From an uncultured Haliea sp. (GTDB lineage: Bacteria > Pseudomonadota > Gammaproteobacteria > Pseudomonadales > Halieaceae): a DNA stretch of 64,000 nucleotides. Location of the stretch: contig CAMYIZ010000010.1 of assembly GCA_947258585.1 (NCBI GenBank), positions 1-64,000 on the forward strand, in the 5' to 3' direction. The translations under genes and the position numbers were made by a program. Below, one piece after another: positions 44,190 to 53,305 of the stretch (position 1 is its first letter; every line of letters starts with the position of its first letter). Under the pieces are notes generated by a model. The model was given only the letters and a program-made list of their open reading frames with translations, was not told the origin of the DNA and did no database searches.

Positions 44190-45608
44190 ATGCCCGATAC
44201 CGACTATCCCGACGTCATCTCCGAGCCACCCTATGGTGGCGGGCGCGGCGTGAGCGACCGGGACATTGCCCGCATCAAGATGCAGCCGCACTCCATTGAG
44301 GCCGAGCAGTCGGTGCTCGGTGGCCTGCTGCTGTCAGCGGACGGCTGGGACGCGGTGGCGGAAGCGGTCACGGCGCAGGATTTCTACCGGCCGGATCATC
44401 GCCTCATTTTTCGTCAGATTGCCAAGCTCGCGGAGGCCGCGCAGCCGGTTGACGTGATCACCGTGGCCGATCGCCTGACGGCCAATGGTGAGCTGGACGC
44501 GGCCGGCGGTCTCGGCTACCTGGCCGAGCTTGCCAGCAACACCCCCAGCGCCTCGAATATCCGCGCCTACGCCCAGGTCGTCAGCGAGCGCGCCAGCCTG
44601 CGCAAGTTGATCGAGGCGGCGCAGGTGATTGCGGAGAGCGGTTTCAGTCCGGAGGGCCGCAGCTCCGATGAACTGATCGACGAGGCCGAGCGCCTGATCA
44701 TGCAGATCTCCGAGCAGGGGCCCAAGGCGGGCGGGCCGCGGGAAGTGAATCCGCTGCTGCAGTCGGCCCTGAGCCGGATCGAGGAGCTGTTTCACTCCGG
44801 CGGTGATATTACCGGCCTGGATACCGGTTTCCTTGACCTCAATCGCATGACCTCCGGCTTGCAGCCCTCGGACCTGGTCATCGTCGCTGGCCGACCGTCG
44901 ATGGGGAAGACCAGTTTTGCCATGAACCTGGTGGAAAACGCGGTGCTGGGCCAGGACAAGCCGATCCTGGTATTCAGCATGGAGATGCCGGCGGAGCAGC
45001 TGATCATCCGTATGCTGTCCTCGGTTGGCCGCATCGACCAGACCCGGATCCGCAACGGCAAGCTGGAGCAGGAGGACTGGCCCAAGCTCAGCGCCGCGGT
45101 CTCCAAGCTCAAGGACCGGCCCCTGTTCATCGATGACACCCCGGCGCTGACCCCCACGGAAGTGCGCAGCCGCGCACGCCGCATTGCCCGCGAGCACGGC
45201 CAGATCGGGATGATCATGGTGGACTATATCCAGCTGATGCAGATCGCCGGTTCCTCGGAAGGGCGGACCGCGGAGATCTCCGAGATCTCCCGCAGCCTCA
45301 AGGCCATCGCCAAGGAGTTCCAGTGCCCGATGGTGGCCCTGTCCCAGCTCAACCGCGCCCTGGAGCAGCGCCCGAACAAGCGCCCGGTGAATTCAGACCT
45401 GCGGGAATCGGGGGCGATTGAGCAGGACGCGGACGTGATCATGTTCATCTATCGGGACGAGGTCTATCACGAGGATTCCCCGGACAAGGGTACCGCGGAG
45501 ATTATTCTCGGCAAGCAGCGGAATGGCCCCATCGGAACCTGCCGCCTGGCGTTTATCGGGCAGTTCACCCGCTTCGAGAATCTCGCGCGCGGGAATTACG
45601 ACGACTGA
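44190..45608 (+). CDS. dnaB: Replicative DNA helicase DnaB
   Basis: 472 residues. N-terminal DnaG-interaction domain (PHSIEAEQSVLGGLLL, then FYRPDHRLIF), linker helix, and RecA-like helicase core with Walker A AGRPSMGKTSFA near 232-242, LVFSMEMPAEQL, Walker B-like MIMVDYIQLM and the late GPIGTCRLAF motif. It unwinds the fork as a ring hexamer. The order rplI-dnaB is conserved. A helicase-loader-like gene pair lies 2-4 kb farther on the other strand. A REP-like palindromic element follows its stop. Confidence 0.97.
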   Translation: MPDTDYPDVISEPPYGGGRGVSDRDIARIKMQPHSIEAEQSVLGGLLLSADGWDAVAEAVTAQDFYRPDHRLIFRQIAKLAEAAQPVDVITVADRLTANGELDAAGGLGYLAELASNTPSASNIRAYAQVVSERASLRKLIEAAQVIAESGFSPEGRSSDELIDEAERLIMQISEQGPKAGGPREVNPLLQSALSRIEELFHSGGDITGLDTGFLDLNRMTSGLQPSDLVIVAGRPSMGKTSFAMNLVENAVLGQDKPILVFSMEMPAEQLIIRMLSSVGRIDQTRIRNGKLEQEDWPKLSAAVSKLKDRPLFIDDTPALTPTEVRSRARRIAREHGQIGMIMVDYIQLMQIAGSSEGRTAEISEISRSLKAIAKEFQCPMVALSQLNRALEQRPNKRPVNSDLRESGAIEQDADVIMFIYRDEVYHEDSPDKGTAEIILGKQRNGPIGTCRLAFIGQFTRFENLARGNYDD

Positions 45609-45656
45609 CGACCTGGCCGGATCCCGACGTTCGTTTACTGTCGCGGGTTTCCGCGG

Positions 45657-45767
45657 CCCCGGTGCCTGGCTGCTCCCGGGCGGGACACGCCGTAAACCCA
45701 TCCATGGGGGCTTGTATGAAACATCCATGTTTCATACAGTCCCGCCCGGAAGCAGCCAGCCACCGGG
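45657..45767. repeat. REP/MITE-like nested inverted repeat
   Basis: Outer arms of about 29 bases (45657-45686 and 45739-45767: CCGGTG, CTGGCTGCT, CCGGGCGGGAC and complements) pair with few mismatches. Inside is a perfect 11-base palindrome with GTATGAAACAT (45714-45724) and ATGTTTCATAC (45727-45737) around two bases. It could fold as a long cruciform between the convergent dnaB and aidB-like genes. No frame lies in it. Such elements occur in many copies in related genomes, so it may be a REP/BIME-like or miniature element and may double as a bidirectional terminator. Confidence 0.75.
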
Positions 45768-45788
45768 TCCCCGATCAAGGCAGTACAT

Positions 45789-47468
45789 TCAGGCTTTCGG
45801 AGTTGACCGTTCAATGATGGTAGCGCAGTCGATGCCCTGGGGGAGGGCACCGTAGTTGTGGTGCCCGGCAGCTTCGAGGCGGGTGGCGCAGAATGCGTCG
45901 GCGACTTCGCCGGGAGCGTGCTGCAGGAGCAGGGCGGCCTGCAGGGAGGTGGCCAGGCGATCGACCACGCTGCGGGCGCGGTATTCCATGTCGGCAGGGT
46001 TCTTGAGTTCGCGGGCGAGGGTGTCCAGCTGGCGGTCCAGGGCAGCGTTCCGCCCGCGGGCCTTGCCGGTCTCGTTGAAGAAGGCTTCGACTACCTGCGG
46101 CGACTTCTGCAGCGCGCGCAGTACGTCCAGGCACTGCACATTGCCGCTGCCCTCCCAGATCGCGTTGACCGGCGCTTCCCGGTACAGGCGCGGCATGATG
46201 CTGTCCTCCATCAGGCCACTGCCGCCGATGCACTCCATGGCCTCGTAGGCGTGGTTGGGGCTGCGCTTGCAGACCCAGTATTTACCCACCGCGACGCCCA
46301 GGCGCATCAGCAGTGCCTCCTGCTCGTCACCGGGGTTGTCCAGGGCCCGGGCCATGCGCATGCCGCTAACCAGCGCGGCCTCGCTCTCGATGGCGAGGTC
46401 GGCGAGTACGTTCTGCATCAGCGGTTGTTGATTCAAGACCTTGCCAAACGCCTTGCGGATACTGCAGTGATGCAGGGCCTGGGACACGGCCATGCGCATG
46501 CCGGCGGCGGAGCCAATCATGCAGTCGAAGCGGGTCAGGCTGACCATCTCGACGATGGTGCGCACCCCGCGGCCTTCCTCGCCCAGCAGCCAGCCCAGGG
46601 CACCGCGCAGCTCGATTTCGCTGGAGGCGTTGGAGGCGTTGCTGAGCTTCTTCTTCAGGCGCAGCACCTGCAGCGGGTTCTTGCTGCCGTCCGGGCGCCA
46701 GCGCGGCACCAGGAAGCAGCCCGGCCCCGCCTCGGTCTGGGCCAGCACCAGGAACGCATCGCACATCGGGGCGGAGAGAAAGAACTTGTGCCCCACCAGC
46801 TCATACAGCTCACCCGCCCCGCGCTGGCCCACGGGGTAGGCCCGGGTGCTGTTGCTGCGCACATCGGAGCCGCCCTGCTTCTCGGTCATGCCCATGCCGA
46901 TGGTGAGGCTGCGCTTGTCCCGGTCCGGCACATTGCGCGGGTCGTATTCACAGGCGGTGATTTTCGGCTCCCAGAGCGCGGCGATGGCCGGGGTGGTGCG
47001 GATCGAGGGAATGCAGGCGAAGGTCATGGTAATGGGGCAGCCGTGGCCGGCTTCCACCTGGCCGTGCAGGTAGCAGTGGGCCGCCCGCGCCACATGGGCT
47101 CCGGGGCCGGGGCGGGTCCAGGGCGAGGAGTGCAGGCCGTGGCTGATCGCCGTGTCCATCAGGGTGTGGTAGGCGGGGTGGTAGCTGACCAGGTCGACCC
47201 GGTTGCCGAAGCGGTCGTGGGTATCGAACTCCGGCGGGTAGCGATTGGCGGCAAAGCCCAGTTGCAGATAGTCGGCGTCGCCAATGGTATCGCCGAAGGC
47301 GGTCAGGTCCTGTTCGGCCCAGCCCGCGCCCTCGCGCTGCACCGCATCGCGCAGGGCGCGATCCTGGGTGAAAGGATTGTAATCCGCCAGCTCCCGCGAC
47401 ACGTTTTCCACCTCGTGGGTGTCGGCCAGGTGGCTTGCGCGTTGGTCGTCGTGGAATGGTGCGTTCAT
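45789..47468 (-). CDS. AidB-like acyl-CoA dehydrogenase family protein
   Basis: 559 residues. FAD/acyl-CoA dehydrogenase motifs: GMGMTEKQGGSDVRSN, GHKFFLSAPMCDAFLVLAQ, RFDCMIGSAAGMRMAVSQAL, YEAMECIGGSGLMEDSIMPRLYREAPVNAIWEGSGNV. The long N-terminus and size match AidB (E. coli 541 residues), linked to the alkylation response, and the isovaleryl-CoA-dehydrogenase-like AidB group. It might bind DNA and deactivate alkylating agents, but no alkylation-response neighbours are seen. It lies 16 bases after the P-like gene on the same strand. Confidence 0.88.
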   Translation of the reverse strand: MNAPFHDDQRASHLADTHEVENVSRELADYNPFTQDRALRDAVQREGAGWAEQDLTAFGDTIGDADYLQLGFAANRYPPEFDTHDRFGNRVDLVSYHPAYHTLMDTAISHGLHSSPWTRPGPGAHVARAAHCYLHGQVEAGHGCPITMTFACIPSIRTTPAIAALWEPKITACEYDPRNVPDRDKRSLTIGMGMTEKQGGSDVRSNSTRAYPVGQRGAGELYELVGHKFFLSAPMCDAFLVLAQTEAGPGCFLVPRWRPDGSKNPLQVLRLKKKLSNASNASSEIELRGALGWLLGEEGRGVRTIVEMVSLTRFDCMIGSAAGMRMAVSQALHHCSIRKAFGKVLNQQPLMQNVLADLAIESEAALVSGMRMARALDNPGDEQEALLMRLGVAVGKYWVCKRSPNHAYEAMECIGGSGLMEDSIMPRLYREAPVNAIWEGSGNVQCLDVLRALQKSPQVVEAFFNETGKARGRNAALDRQLDTLARELKNPADMEYRARSVVDRLATSLQAALLLQHAPGEVADAFCATRLEAAGHHNYGALPQGIDCATIIERSTPKA

Positions 47469-47484
47469 GGGGCATCTCCCGCGG

Positions 47485-48153
47485 TTACAATTTGGCAGTC
47501 TCCCGCAGTTTTTTCAGCTCTGCCAGCTGTTCTTCGGGGCTGAGAGGTGCGGGGCTGTGCTGTTCCAGCGCCGGTTCCTCGGGAACGGCCAGGGTCTCTC
47601 CCCGCAGCACCCGGGTACAGTAGTCCTGGTAGTGCTGGCGGAACACCGGCCAGGTCAGGCGCTCGGGGTTGTTGGCCAGGAAGAACCAGTCGCTGTCGCG
47701 GCCGGCCAGGTAGACTGCGGGATGGCTCCAGCTCTGGGCCGAGCGCGGGCTGCGGGCACCGCAGGCCTCGAGGTAGGCGTCGTAGGGGGCGGGCAGTCCC
47801 AGCCCGGCGATGCCTTCGCGGCAACATTCGAGCATGCGGTGCAGGGTTGGTAAATACTCACTGTTCTCGATCGCATGGCGGGCCCCGCGGAGGATTTGCT
47901 CCACCGGGTAGTCGGCCAGGGATTCCAGCCACAGCTTCTTGATCTGCTTGAGCTGCTCGGCATCCGGGTAGGCGGCGTAGTACTGGTTGTGATAATTGAG
48001 CCGGAACAGGGCGAAGACCTGGTTGATGGCCTCCACGTGGGCCTCGCTGGCCTGGCGTCGCCCCTCAGTCCGCCCAGGAGGTGTCGCTGAGGTCGTCGGC
48101 GAGGCTGCGATCCCGCGTGCGACCCGTTCGATGAGATCCCTGTCCTTCGTCAT
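47485..48153 (-). CDS. Replication protein P-like (DnaB loader candidate)
   Basis: 222 residues from ATG 48153; an upstream TTG start at 48174 is possible. The conserved block VFALFRLNYHNQYYAAYPDAEQLKQIKKLWLESLADYP resembles lambda P-type replication proteins that recruit DnaB. The C-terminal EEQLAELKKLRE is helical. Its first 89 bases overlap the end of the preceding DnaT-like gene in another frame. The pair lies about 2 kb from dnaB, consistent with a helicase-loading role. Confidence 0.75.
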   Translation of the reverse strand: MTKDRDLIERVARGIAASPTTSATPPGRTEGRRQASEAHVEAINQVFALFRLNYHNQYYAAYPDAEQLKQIKKLWLESLADYPVEQILRGARHAIENSEYLPTLHRMLECCREGIAGLGLPAPYDAYLEACGARSPRSAQSWSHPAVYLAGRDSDWFFLANNPERLTWPVFRQHYQDYCTRVLRGETLAVPEEPALEQHSPAPLSPEEQLAELKKLRETAKL

Positions 48154-49192
48154 GGCTGTGCCCTGCCTGTTCAATACGGTGCTGTTTGGCCCAGTGGAAT
48201 TTCACATGCTGCAGGAACTTGCTGTTCCACGAGGTATGGGCCTGGTTGCTGTCACGCCAGTAGATGATGAATTCCGGCAGCAGGCCCCGGGCGAAGTCCT
48301 CGTCGATGTGCGACAGGCGCAGGATATCAAAGACGTCCGCGTCCGGCTGCCAATCCTCGCTGATGCGCCTGGGCTCGGTGCTGTGGGTCATGCTTGACGT
48401 GTACTTGGCCCACTGGATACGGATGTGCTGGATGAACTTCGAGTTCAGCTCCCTGGGCGCCGTGCCCCGCTCGCGCCAGTAGAGGATGAACTCGGGGATC
48501 GCCTCGTCGATGAAATCCCGCTCTACCCCGCTGCGCAGCATGATTTCCAGGGCGTCCCGGCTGGGGCGCCAGTGGTTGTCCAGTTCCGGGCTGTGCTCGA
48601 TGCGGAAGGCCTCCGCCTCCAGCTGCTGCTGGCGGCGCCAGCTGCTGATGACATGCTGGCGGTATTTGTTCTCCCAGGCGTGATTTGGTTCGCCCCGTTC
48701 GCGCCAGTAAAAGATGAAATCCTCCAGCTGATCAATCGCAAACTGCCGCGGTATGTTGTGGTTCAGTGCCAATAGCTGCAGCAGGTCCTCGCTGGGGGAC
48801 CAGTTGGGTGGCAGCTGGCCCGCCCGGGCAGGGCCGGGCGGCGGATCCGGGGGGCGGCGCTTTGCCTGCTGCGGCTGCTGCGCGGGCTCGTTCAGGGCAA
48901 AGACCAGTTCGCCATGGCTGTGCAGGGGCGGCGACTGCATCAGGATCACGCCCTTGTCGGCCAGGCTGCGGGTAATGCGGTGCAGGTCGGTGGGGGTCCA
49001 GAAGGGCAGCTGGCGCAACAGAAAATCGCGCTCCACGGTGAGCCAGGAGAAGCCATCGCCAGACCGGGGCTGGCGGTGCGCGAACAGGGAGCCAAGCTGC
49101 TGCAGCAGGATGGCCTCTTCCAGCCCTATCGTCGCCGCCAGCCCGGGTGAGAACACCAGTGGCTGTTCGGGAACGATGGAGGCGTCTGACAT
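48065..49192 (-). CDS. DnaT-like protein with three DnaT C-domains
   Basis: 375 residues from ATG 49192 (a start 30 bases upstream is less likely because MSDASIVPEQPLVFSPG matches the expected N-terminus). The N-terminal domain (10-105) resembles a winged helix seen in DnaD/DnaT-like proteins. Three repeats of the DnaT ssDNA-binding motif follow at about 131-186, 208-263 and 281-336. Each has W-P-x-x-x-D, PEFI-YWRERG-type and WxxKFxxHVxxxW elements. E. coli DnaT has one. DnaT acts with PriA/PriC in primosome restart. Here it is paired by overlap with the P-like gene. Confidence 0.85.
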   Translation of the reverse strand: MSDASIVPEQPLVFSPGLAATIGLEEAILLQQLGSLFAHRQPRSGDGFSWLTVERDFLLRQLPFWTPTDLHRITRSLADKGVILMQSPPLHSHGELVFALNEPAQQPQQAKRRPPDPPPGPARAGQLPPNWSPSEDLLQLLALNHNIPRQFAIDQLEDFIFYWRERGEPNHAWENKYRQHVISSWRRQQQLEAEAFRIEHSPELDNHWRPSRDALEIMLRSGVERDFIDEAIPEFILYWRERGTAPRELNSKFIQHIRIQWAKYTSSMTHSTEPRRISEDWQPDADVFDILRLSHIDEDFARGLLPEFIIYWRDSNQAHTSWNSKFLQHVKFHWAKQHRIEQAGHSHDEGQGSHRTGRTRDRSLADDLSDTSWAD

Positions 49193-49301
49193 GGGTAATC
49201 CGGTAGTGTTGGGCAATCGCATACACTAGGATACCGAGCTCACCCGGTAACCGATAGCCGGATGCCAGACTTTTTCCCCGGGAACAGGAGCAGGACAGGG
49301 C

Positions 49302-50690
49302 ATGGCCAAGAGCAAAACCGCATTCGTGTGCAGTGACTGTGGCTCGGATTACGCCAAATGGCAGGGACAGTGCAACGACTGCGGGGCCTGGAATACGCTC
49401 GCGGAGGTGCGGCTGGGCCCGGCCACTGGCGGCTCCCGCAATCCTGCCCCCGGTCGCGCCGGCGGCAGCCGCGGTGGTTATACCGGCACCCTGGCGGAGG
49501 CGCGGTTGCTGGGCGAGATCGACCTGGCGGACCTGCCGCGGTTTTCCAGCGGCGCCGATGAGTTCGACCGGGTGCTGGGGGGTGGCCTGGTGCCGGGTTC
49601 GGCCATCCTGGTGGGCGGCAACCCCGGTGCCGGCAAGAGCACCCTGCTGTTGCAGACCATGTGTCACCTGGCCGCGGCCATGGAAGCGCTGTACATCACG
49701 GGCGAGGAGTCCCTGCAGCAGGTGGCGATGCGTGCCCAACGCCTGGGGCTGGCGACGGACAAGCTGCGCCTGATGGCGGAGACCAATGTCGAGGCCATTA
49801 TCGCCGCCGCGGACAAGTACCGACCTCGGGTGCTGGTGGTGGATTCCATTCAGGTGGTGCACTCGGACGACCTCAACTCGGCACCGGGCAGTGTCTCCCA
49901 GGTGCGCGAGTGCGCGGCGTTCCTGACCCGTTTTGCCAAGCAAACCGGTACCGTGCTGTTTCTGGTCGGCCACGTCACCAAGGATGGTTCCCTGGCGGGC
50001 CCCAAGGTGCTCGAGCACATGATTGACTGTTCGATATTGCTGGAAGGTGACCACGACTCCCGCTTCCGCACCCTGCGGGGGCAGAAAAACCGCTTCGGCG
50101 CGGTCAACGAGCTGGGGGTTTTCGCCATGACCGAGCAGGGCCTGCGCGAGGTGCGCAATCCCTCCGCCATCTTCCTGGACCGGAGCAGCGAGCCCGCCTC
50201 GGGCAGCGCGGTGATGGTGGTCTGGGAGGGTACCCGACCGCTGCTGGTCGAGATCCAGGCCCTGGTGGATGACAGTGCCCTGGGCAACCCGCGACGGGTC
50301 GCGGTGGGCCTGGAACAGAACCGGCTGGCGATGCTGTTGGCGGTGCTGCACAGGCACGGCGGACTGCAGGTGGGCGACCAGGACGTGTTCGCCAACGTGG
50401 TGGGCGGGGTCAAGGTGCTGGAGACCAGCGCGGACCTCGCGCTGCTGTTGGCTATCGTCTCCAGCTTTCGCGACCGCCAGTTGCCCCGGGACATGGTGAT
50501 CTTCGGCGAGGTCGGTCTCTCGGGAGAAATCCGGCCGGTACCCAGCGGTCAGGAGCGGCTGGCGGAGGCGGCGAAGCACGGCTTCCGGCGTGCCATTGTG
50601 CCCCGCGCCAACGCCCCCCGCGGCGAGATCAAGGGGATGCAGGTAATCCCGGTGTCAAAGCTGTCGGAAGCGCTTGCGGCTGTCGAGTAG
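49302..50690 (+). CDS. radA: DNA repair protein RadA
   Basis: 462 residues. C4 zinc finger (Cys10, Cys13, Cys24, Cys27), Walker A GGNPGAGKST at 105-114, the RadA-specific KNRFG motif at 262-266, and a C-terminal Lon-protease-like domain (PRDMVIFGEVGLSGEIRPV). RadA promotes branch migration in recombinational repair. It is divergent from the DnaT-like gene across a 109-base gap that should hold both promoters. ACAGGAGCAGGACAGGGC precedes the ATG. Confidence 0.97.
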   Translation: MAKSKTAFVCSDCGSDYAKWQGQCNDCGAWNTLAEVRLGPATGGSRNPAPGRAGGSRGGYTGTLAEARLLGEIDLADLPRFSSGADEFDRVLGGGLVPGSAILVGGNPGAGKSTLLLQTMCHLAAAMEALYITGEESLQQVAMRAQRLGLATDKLRLMAETNVEAIIAAADKYRPRVLVVDSIQVVHSDDLNSAPGSVSQVRECAAFLTRFAKQTGTVLFLVGHVTKDGSLAGPKVLEHMIDCSILLEGDHDSRFRTLRGQKNRFGAVNELGVFAMTEQGLREVRNPSAIFLDRSSEPASGSAVMVVWEGTRPLLVEIQALVDDSALGNPRRVAVGLEQNRLAMLLAVLHRHGGLQVGDQDVFANVVGGVKVLETSADLALLLAIVSSFRDRQLPRDMVIFGEVGLSGEIRPVPSGQERLAEAAKHGFRRAIVPRANAPRGEIKGMQVIPVSKLSEALAAVE

Positions 50691-50724
50691 CTGGGCCTGG
50701 CGCAAACCCGATACCAAGAAAAAC

Positions 50725-50754
50725 TTGGGCAATTCTGCACCGGGCGTCTATAGT
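50725..50754 (+). promoter_or_regulatory. Promoter of redox/cytochrome cluster
   Basis: TTGGGC (50725-50730) and TATAGT (50749-50754) with an 18-base spacer. A small hairpin GCTCT...AGAGC (50766-50780) follows. AAAGGA at 50803-50808 then serves the TTG start at 50817. No other plausible promoter is seen before 55,900, consistent with a long transcript. Confidence 0.5.
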
Positions 50755-50816
50755 GAGGGCACTAAGCTCTGCGAAAGAGCAGGGTTGGGATAATAAGCCA
50801 ACAAAGGATAAAGCTC

Positions 50817-53303
50817 TTGGGGGAGAGATATCACATCGCCGTGGTAGGGGCGGGGCCCGCTGGTCTTAGCGCAGCTGGACGGGCGGCCGAGTACGATCGC
50901 GAAGCAGGGGCCAGCAGTCCGGGTTATGTCCTGCTGGAAGGTTTTTCGATCTTCGCCAAGACCATCCAGAAGTACCAGAAGGGCAAGCACGTCATGGACG
51001 AGCCCGGGTTTCTGGCCCTGCGCAGCCCGGTGCCCTTTGTCGCCGGCAAGCGGGAGGAAATCCTCGGGGCCTGGCAGGACAGTATAAAGGCCGGCCTGAA
51101 CGTCCGCTACGACAGCGAGGTTACCGGGATCAGCGGCAGCCGTGGCCAGTTCGTGCTCACGCTGCAGTCCGGGGATGAAATCGAAGCCGAGCATGTGGTG
51201 CTGTCCATCGGCACCCAGGGCAATCCCCGTAGCCTGGGAGTGAAGGGTGACAGCGAGTCGGACTTCGTTCGCTACACCCTGGATGATCCCGAGGACTTCA
51301 AGAAAGAAACCATCGTGGTGGTCGGCGCCGGTGACGCCGCCATTGAAAACGCCATCGCCCTGTCCGACTACAACACGGTCTACATCGTCAACCGGCGCAA
51401 CGAATTCAGCCGGGCCAAGGACGGCAACCTGAACGCGGTGCTGGCGGCGATCAACGACAAGAGCCGGCCCTTCCACTGCCGCTACGAGGCGGGGGTCGCC
51501 GGCCTGGAGCTGCCGGCCAGCCCCGGCGAGATGGGCGCCATAATCCTCAACACTCCAGCCGGCGAAGAGCGCCTGGCCTGTCACCGGATCATCGCCCGTC
51601 TCGGCACCATCCCCCCACGCAGTTTCGTTGAGTCCTGCGGTATCGAGATCAGCAGTCCCAGTGCCGACGCGGTACCGGATGTGGATCGGCACTACCAGAG
51701 CAATGTGCCGGGGCTCTACGTGATCGGCGCCCTGGGCGGCTACCCGCTGATCAAGCAGGCCATGAACCAGGGCTACGATGTCATCGAGTTCATCCACGGC
51801 AAGGACACCAAGCCCGCCGACTATCCCCTGTTGCAGGACCAGTTCTCGGGTCTGCCCTATGTCATGGATGCAGAGGATGTACTGGAGCTGTACCAGCAGC
51901 GCATCCCCATGTTCCGGCGCATGAACCCGCTGGCCTTCCGCGAATTGATCATCGAGAGCCGGATCCTGGTGAGCCTGCCTCCCGCCGACCTGGCGCAGGC
52001 GGAGCAAAAGGGGGAGCGCTCCACCGTGTTCATCCCCGCGGACGAACCGGTTTACCGCAACGGCGAATTCAGCACCACCTTCTATACCCTGGTGGAAGGT
52101 GAAGTGAAGCTGCAACTGGAGCAGGATGGACCTTGGCACACGCTCAAGCCGGGCCAGTTCTTCGGCGAGATGAGCCTGATATCGGGCCGCCCGCGCCAGG
52201 GTGACGCAGTGGTCAGCGCGGACGCGATCCTGATCGAGACCCCGCGGCGGATCATGGTCAAGCTGATGAACTCCAACGAGGAAGTGCGCAAGGGCATTGA
52301 CCGCATCTTCATCGTGCGCGCCCTGCAGGCCGCGTTCCGTCCCAAACTGCCGCTGGCAGAGCTGTCCGCCATTGCCGGCCAGGTGGAGACCTGCCGCTTC
52401 AATGCCGGCCAGACGCTGTTCAGCGAGGGGGAGGAAGGGGATTGCCTGCACCTGATCCGCAGTGGCACCGTGGTGCTCTCCAGAGGCAGCGCAAACATGG
52501 TGGTGGCCCAGCATCACTCCGGCGACCTGGTCGGGCAGATGGCGCTGATGGGGTCTCCCCTGCGGCGCGACACGGCGGTTGCCGCGGTGCGCACCGAAAC
52601 CATCAAGGTCAAGCGCGCGGAGTTCCTGGCCCTGGTCAACAGCCAGCCCGAACATATCGCGACCCTGCAGGGGCGCCTCAGCTCCCTGCTGGAAAAGACC
52701 AACGCCATGGCCTCCCAGCCCGAGGCGGCACGTTCCATTGGCTTTCTCATGGAACAGGGCCTGGGCGAGGCGACCAATGCCCTGGTCATCGACGAGTCAC
52801 TGTGCGTGGGTTGCGACAACTGTGAGCGCGCCTGCGCGGAAACCCACAGTGGCCTGTCGCGGTTGAACCGCGCGGCGGGTCCGTCCTTTGCCAACCTGCA
52901 TGTGCCGATCTCCTGCCGCCATTGCGAGCTGCCGCACTGCATGAAGGATTGCCCGCCGGACGCGATTCGCCGCTCCGCGAACGGCGAGGTGTTCATTACC
53001 GACAACTGTATTGGCTGTGGCAACTGCGAGACCAACTGCCCCTACAACGCCATCAAGCTCAGCTACGCGGCGCCGCCCAAGCCCGGGTTGCTGTCCTGGC
53101 TGCTGTTCGGGCGTGGCGCGGGCCCCGGCCAGCCGGAAACATTCACTCCTGCCGCCGCCGACAAGGAGCGTGGCAAGAAAGCCGTGAAATGCGATGCCTG
53201 TATGGGTCAGGCCGGTGGCCCGGCCTGTGTCCGGGCCTGCCCCACGGGGGCCGCCATGCGCCTGTCCCCGGAGCAGTTTGTCGCCCTGGTTGAGGCCCGT
53301 TGA
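50817..53303 (+). CDS. Flavin/NADPH, dual cNMP-binding and 4Fe-4S fusion protein
   Basis: 828 residues from TTG 50817. Order: (1) FAD/NAD(P) oxidoreductase resembling YpdA/thioredoxin reductase: VVGAGPAGLSAAG at 9-21 and VVVGAGDAAIENA near 163-175; (2) two cyclic-nucleotide/Crp-like beta-barrel domains at about 395-520 and 525-645 (VEGEVKLQLEQDG...GQFFGEMSLISG; ...SGDLVGQMALMG); (3) a ferredoxin domain with four cysteine groups, CVGCDNCERAC, CRHCELPHCMKDCP, CIGCGNCETNCP and CDACMG...CVRACP, from about 663, like DmsB/HybA electron-transfer subunits. It should shuttle electrons from NAD(P)H to a membrane partner, with small-molecule sensing built in. The next gene begins 2 bases after its stop. 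Confidence 0.88.
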   Translation: MGERYHIAVVGAGPAGLSAAGRAAEYDREAGASSPGYVLLEGFSIFAKTIQKYQKGKHVMDEPGFLALRSPVPFVAGKREEILGAWQDSIKAGLNVRYDSEVTGISGSRGQFVLTLQSGDEIEAEHVVLSIGTQGNPRSLGVKGDSESDFVRYTLDDPEDFKKETIVVVGAGDAAIENAIALSDYNTVYIVNRRNEFSRAKDGNLNAVLAAINDKSRPFHCRYEAGVAGLELPASPGEMGAIILNTPAGEERLACHRIIARLGTIPPRSFVESCGIEISSPSADAVPDVDRHYQSNVPGLYVIGALGGYPLIKQAMNQGYDVIEFIHGKDTKPADYPLLQDQFSGLPYVMDAEDVLELYQQRIPMFRRMNPLAFRELIIESRILVSLPPADLAQAEQKGERSTVFIPADEPVYRNGEFSTTFYTLVEGEVKLQLEQDGPWHTLKPGQFFGEMSLISGRPRQGDAVVSADAILIETPRRIMVKLMNSNEEVRKGIDRIFIVRALQAAFRPKLPLAELSAIAGQVETCRFNAGQTLFSEGEEGDCLHLIRSGTVVLSRGSANMVVAQHHSGDLVGQMALMGSPLRRDTAVAAVRTETIKVKRAEFLALVNSQPEHIATLQGRLSSLLEKTNAMASQPEAARSIGFLMEQGLGEATNALVIDESLCVGCDNCERACAETHSGLSRLNRAAGPSFANLHVPISCRHCELPHCMKDCPPDAIRRSANGEVFITDNCIGCGNCETNCPYNAIKLSYAAPPKPGLLSWLLFGRGAGPGQPETFTPAAADKERGKKAVKCDACMGQAGGPACVRACPTGAAMRLSPEQFVALVEAR

Positions 53304-53305
53304 GG

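Noticed and set aside
45858..47543. Open frame of about 560 codons opposite the aidB-like gene
   Set aside because: Antisense shadow; the minus-strand protein has complete acyl-CoA dehydrogenase motifs.
48732..50579. Minus-strand open frame of about 615 codons opposite radA
   Set aside because: Shadow of radA in a GC-rich region; no start context or motif.
50748..52655. Minus-strand open frame opposite the FAD/cNMP/FeS gene
   Set aside because: Shadow; the plus strand carries clear cofactor motifs throughout.
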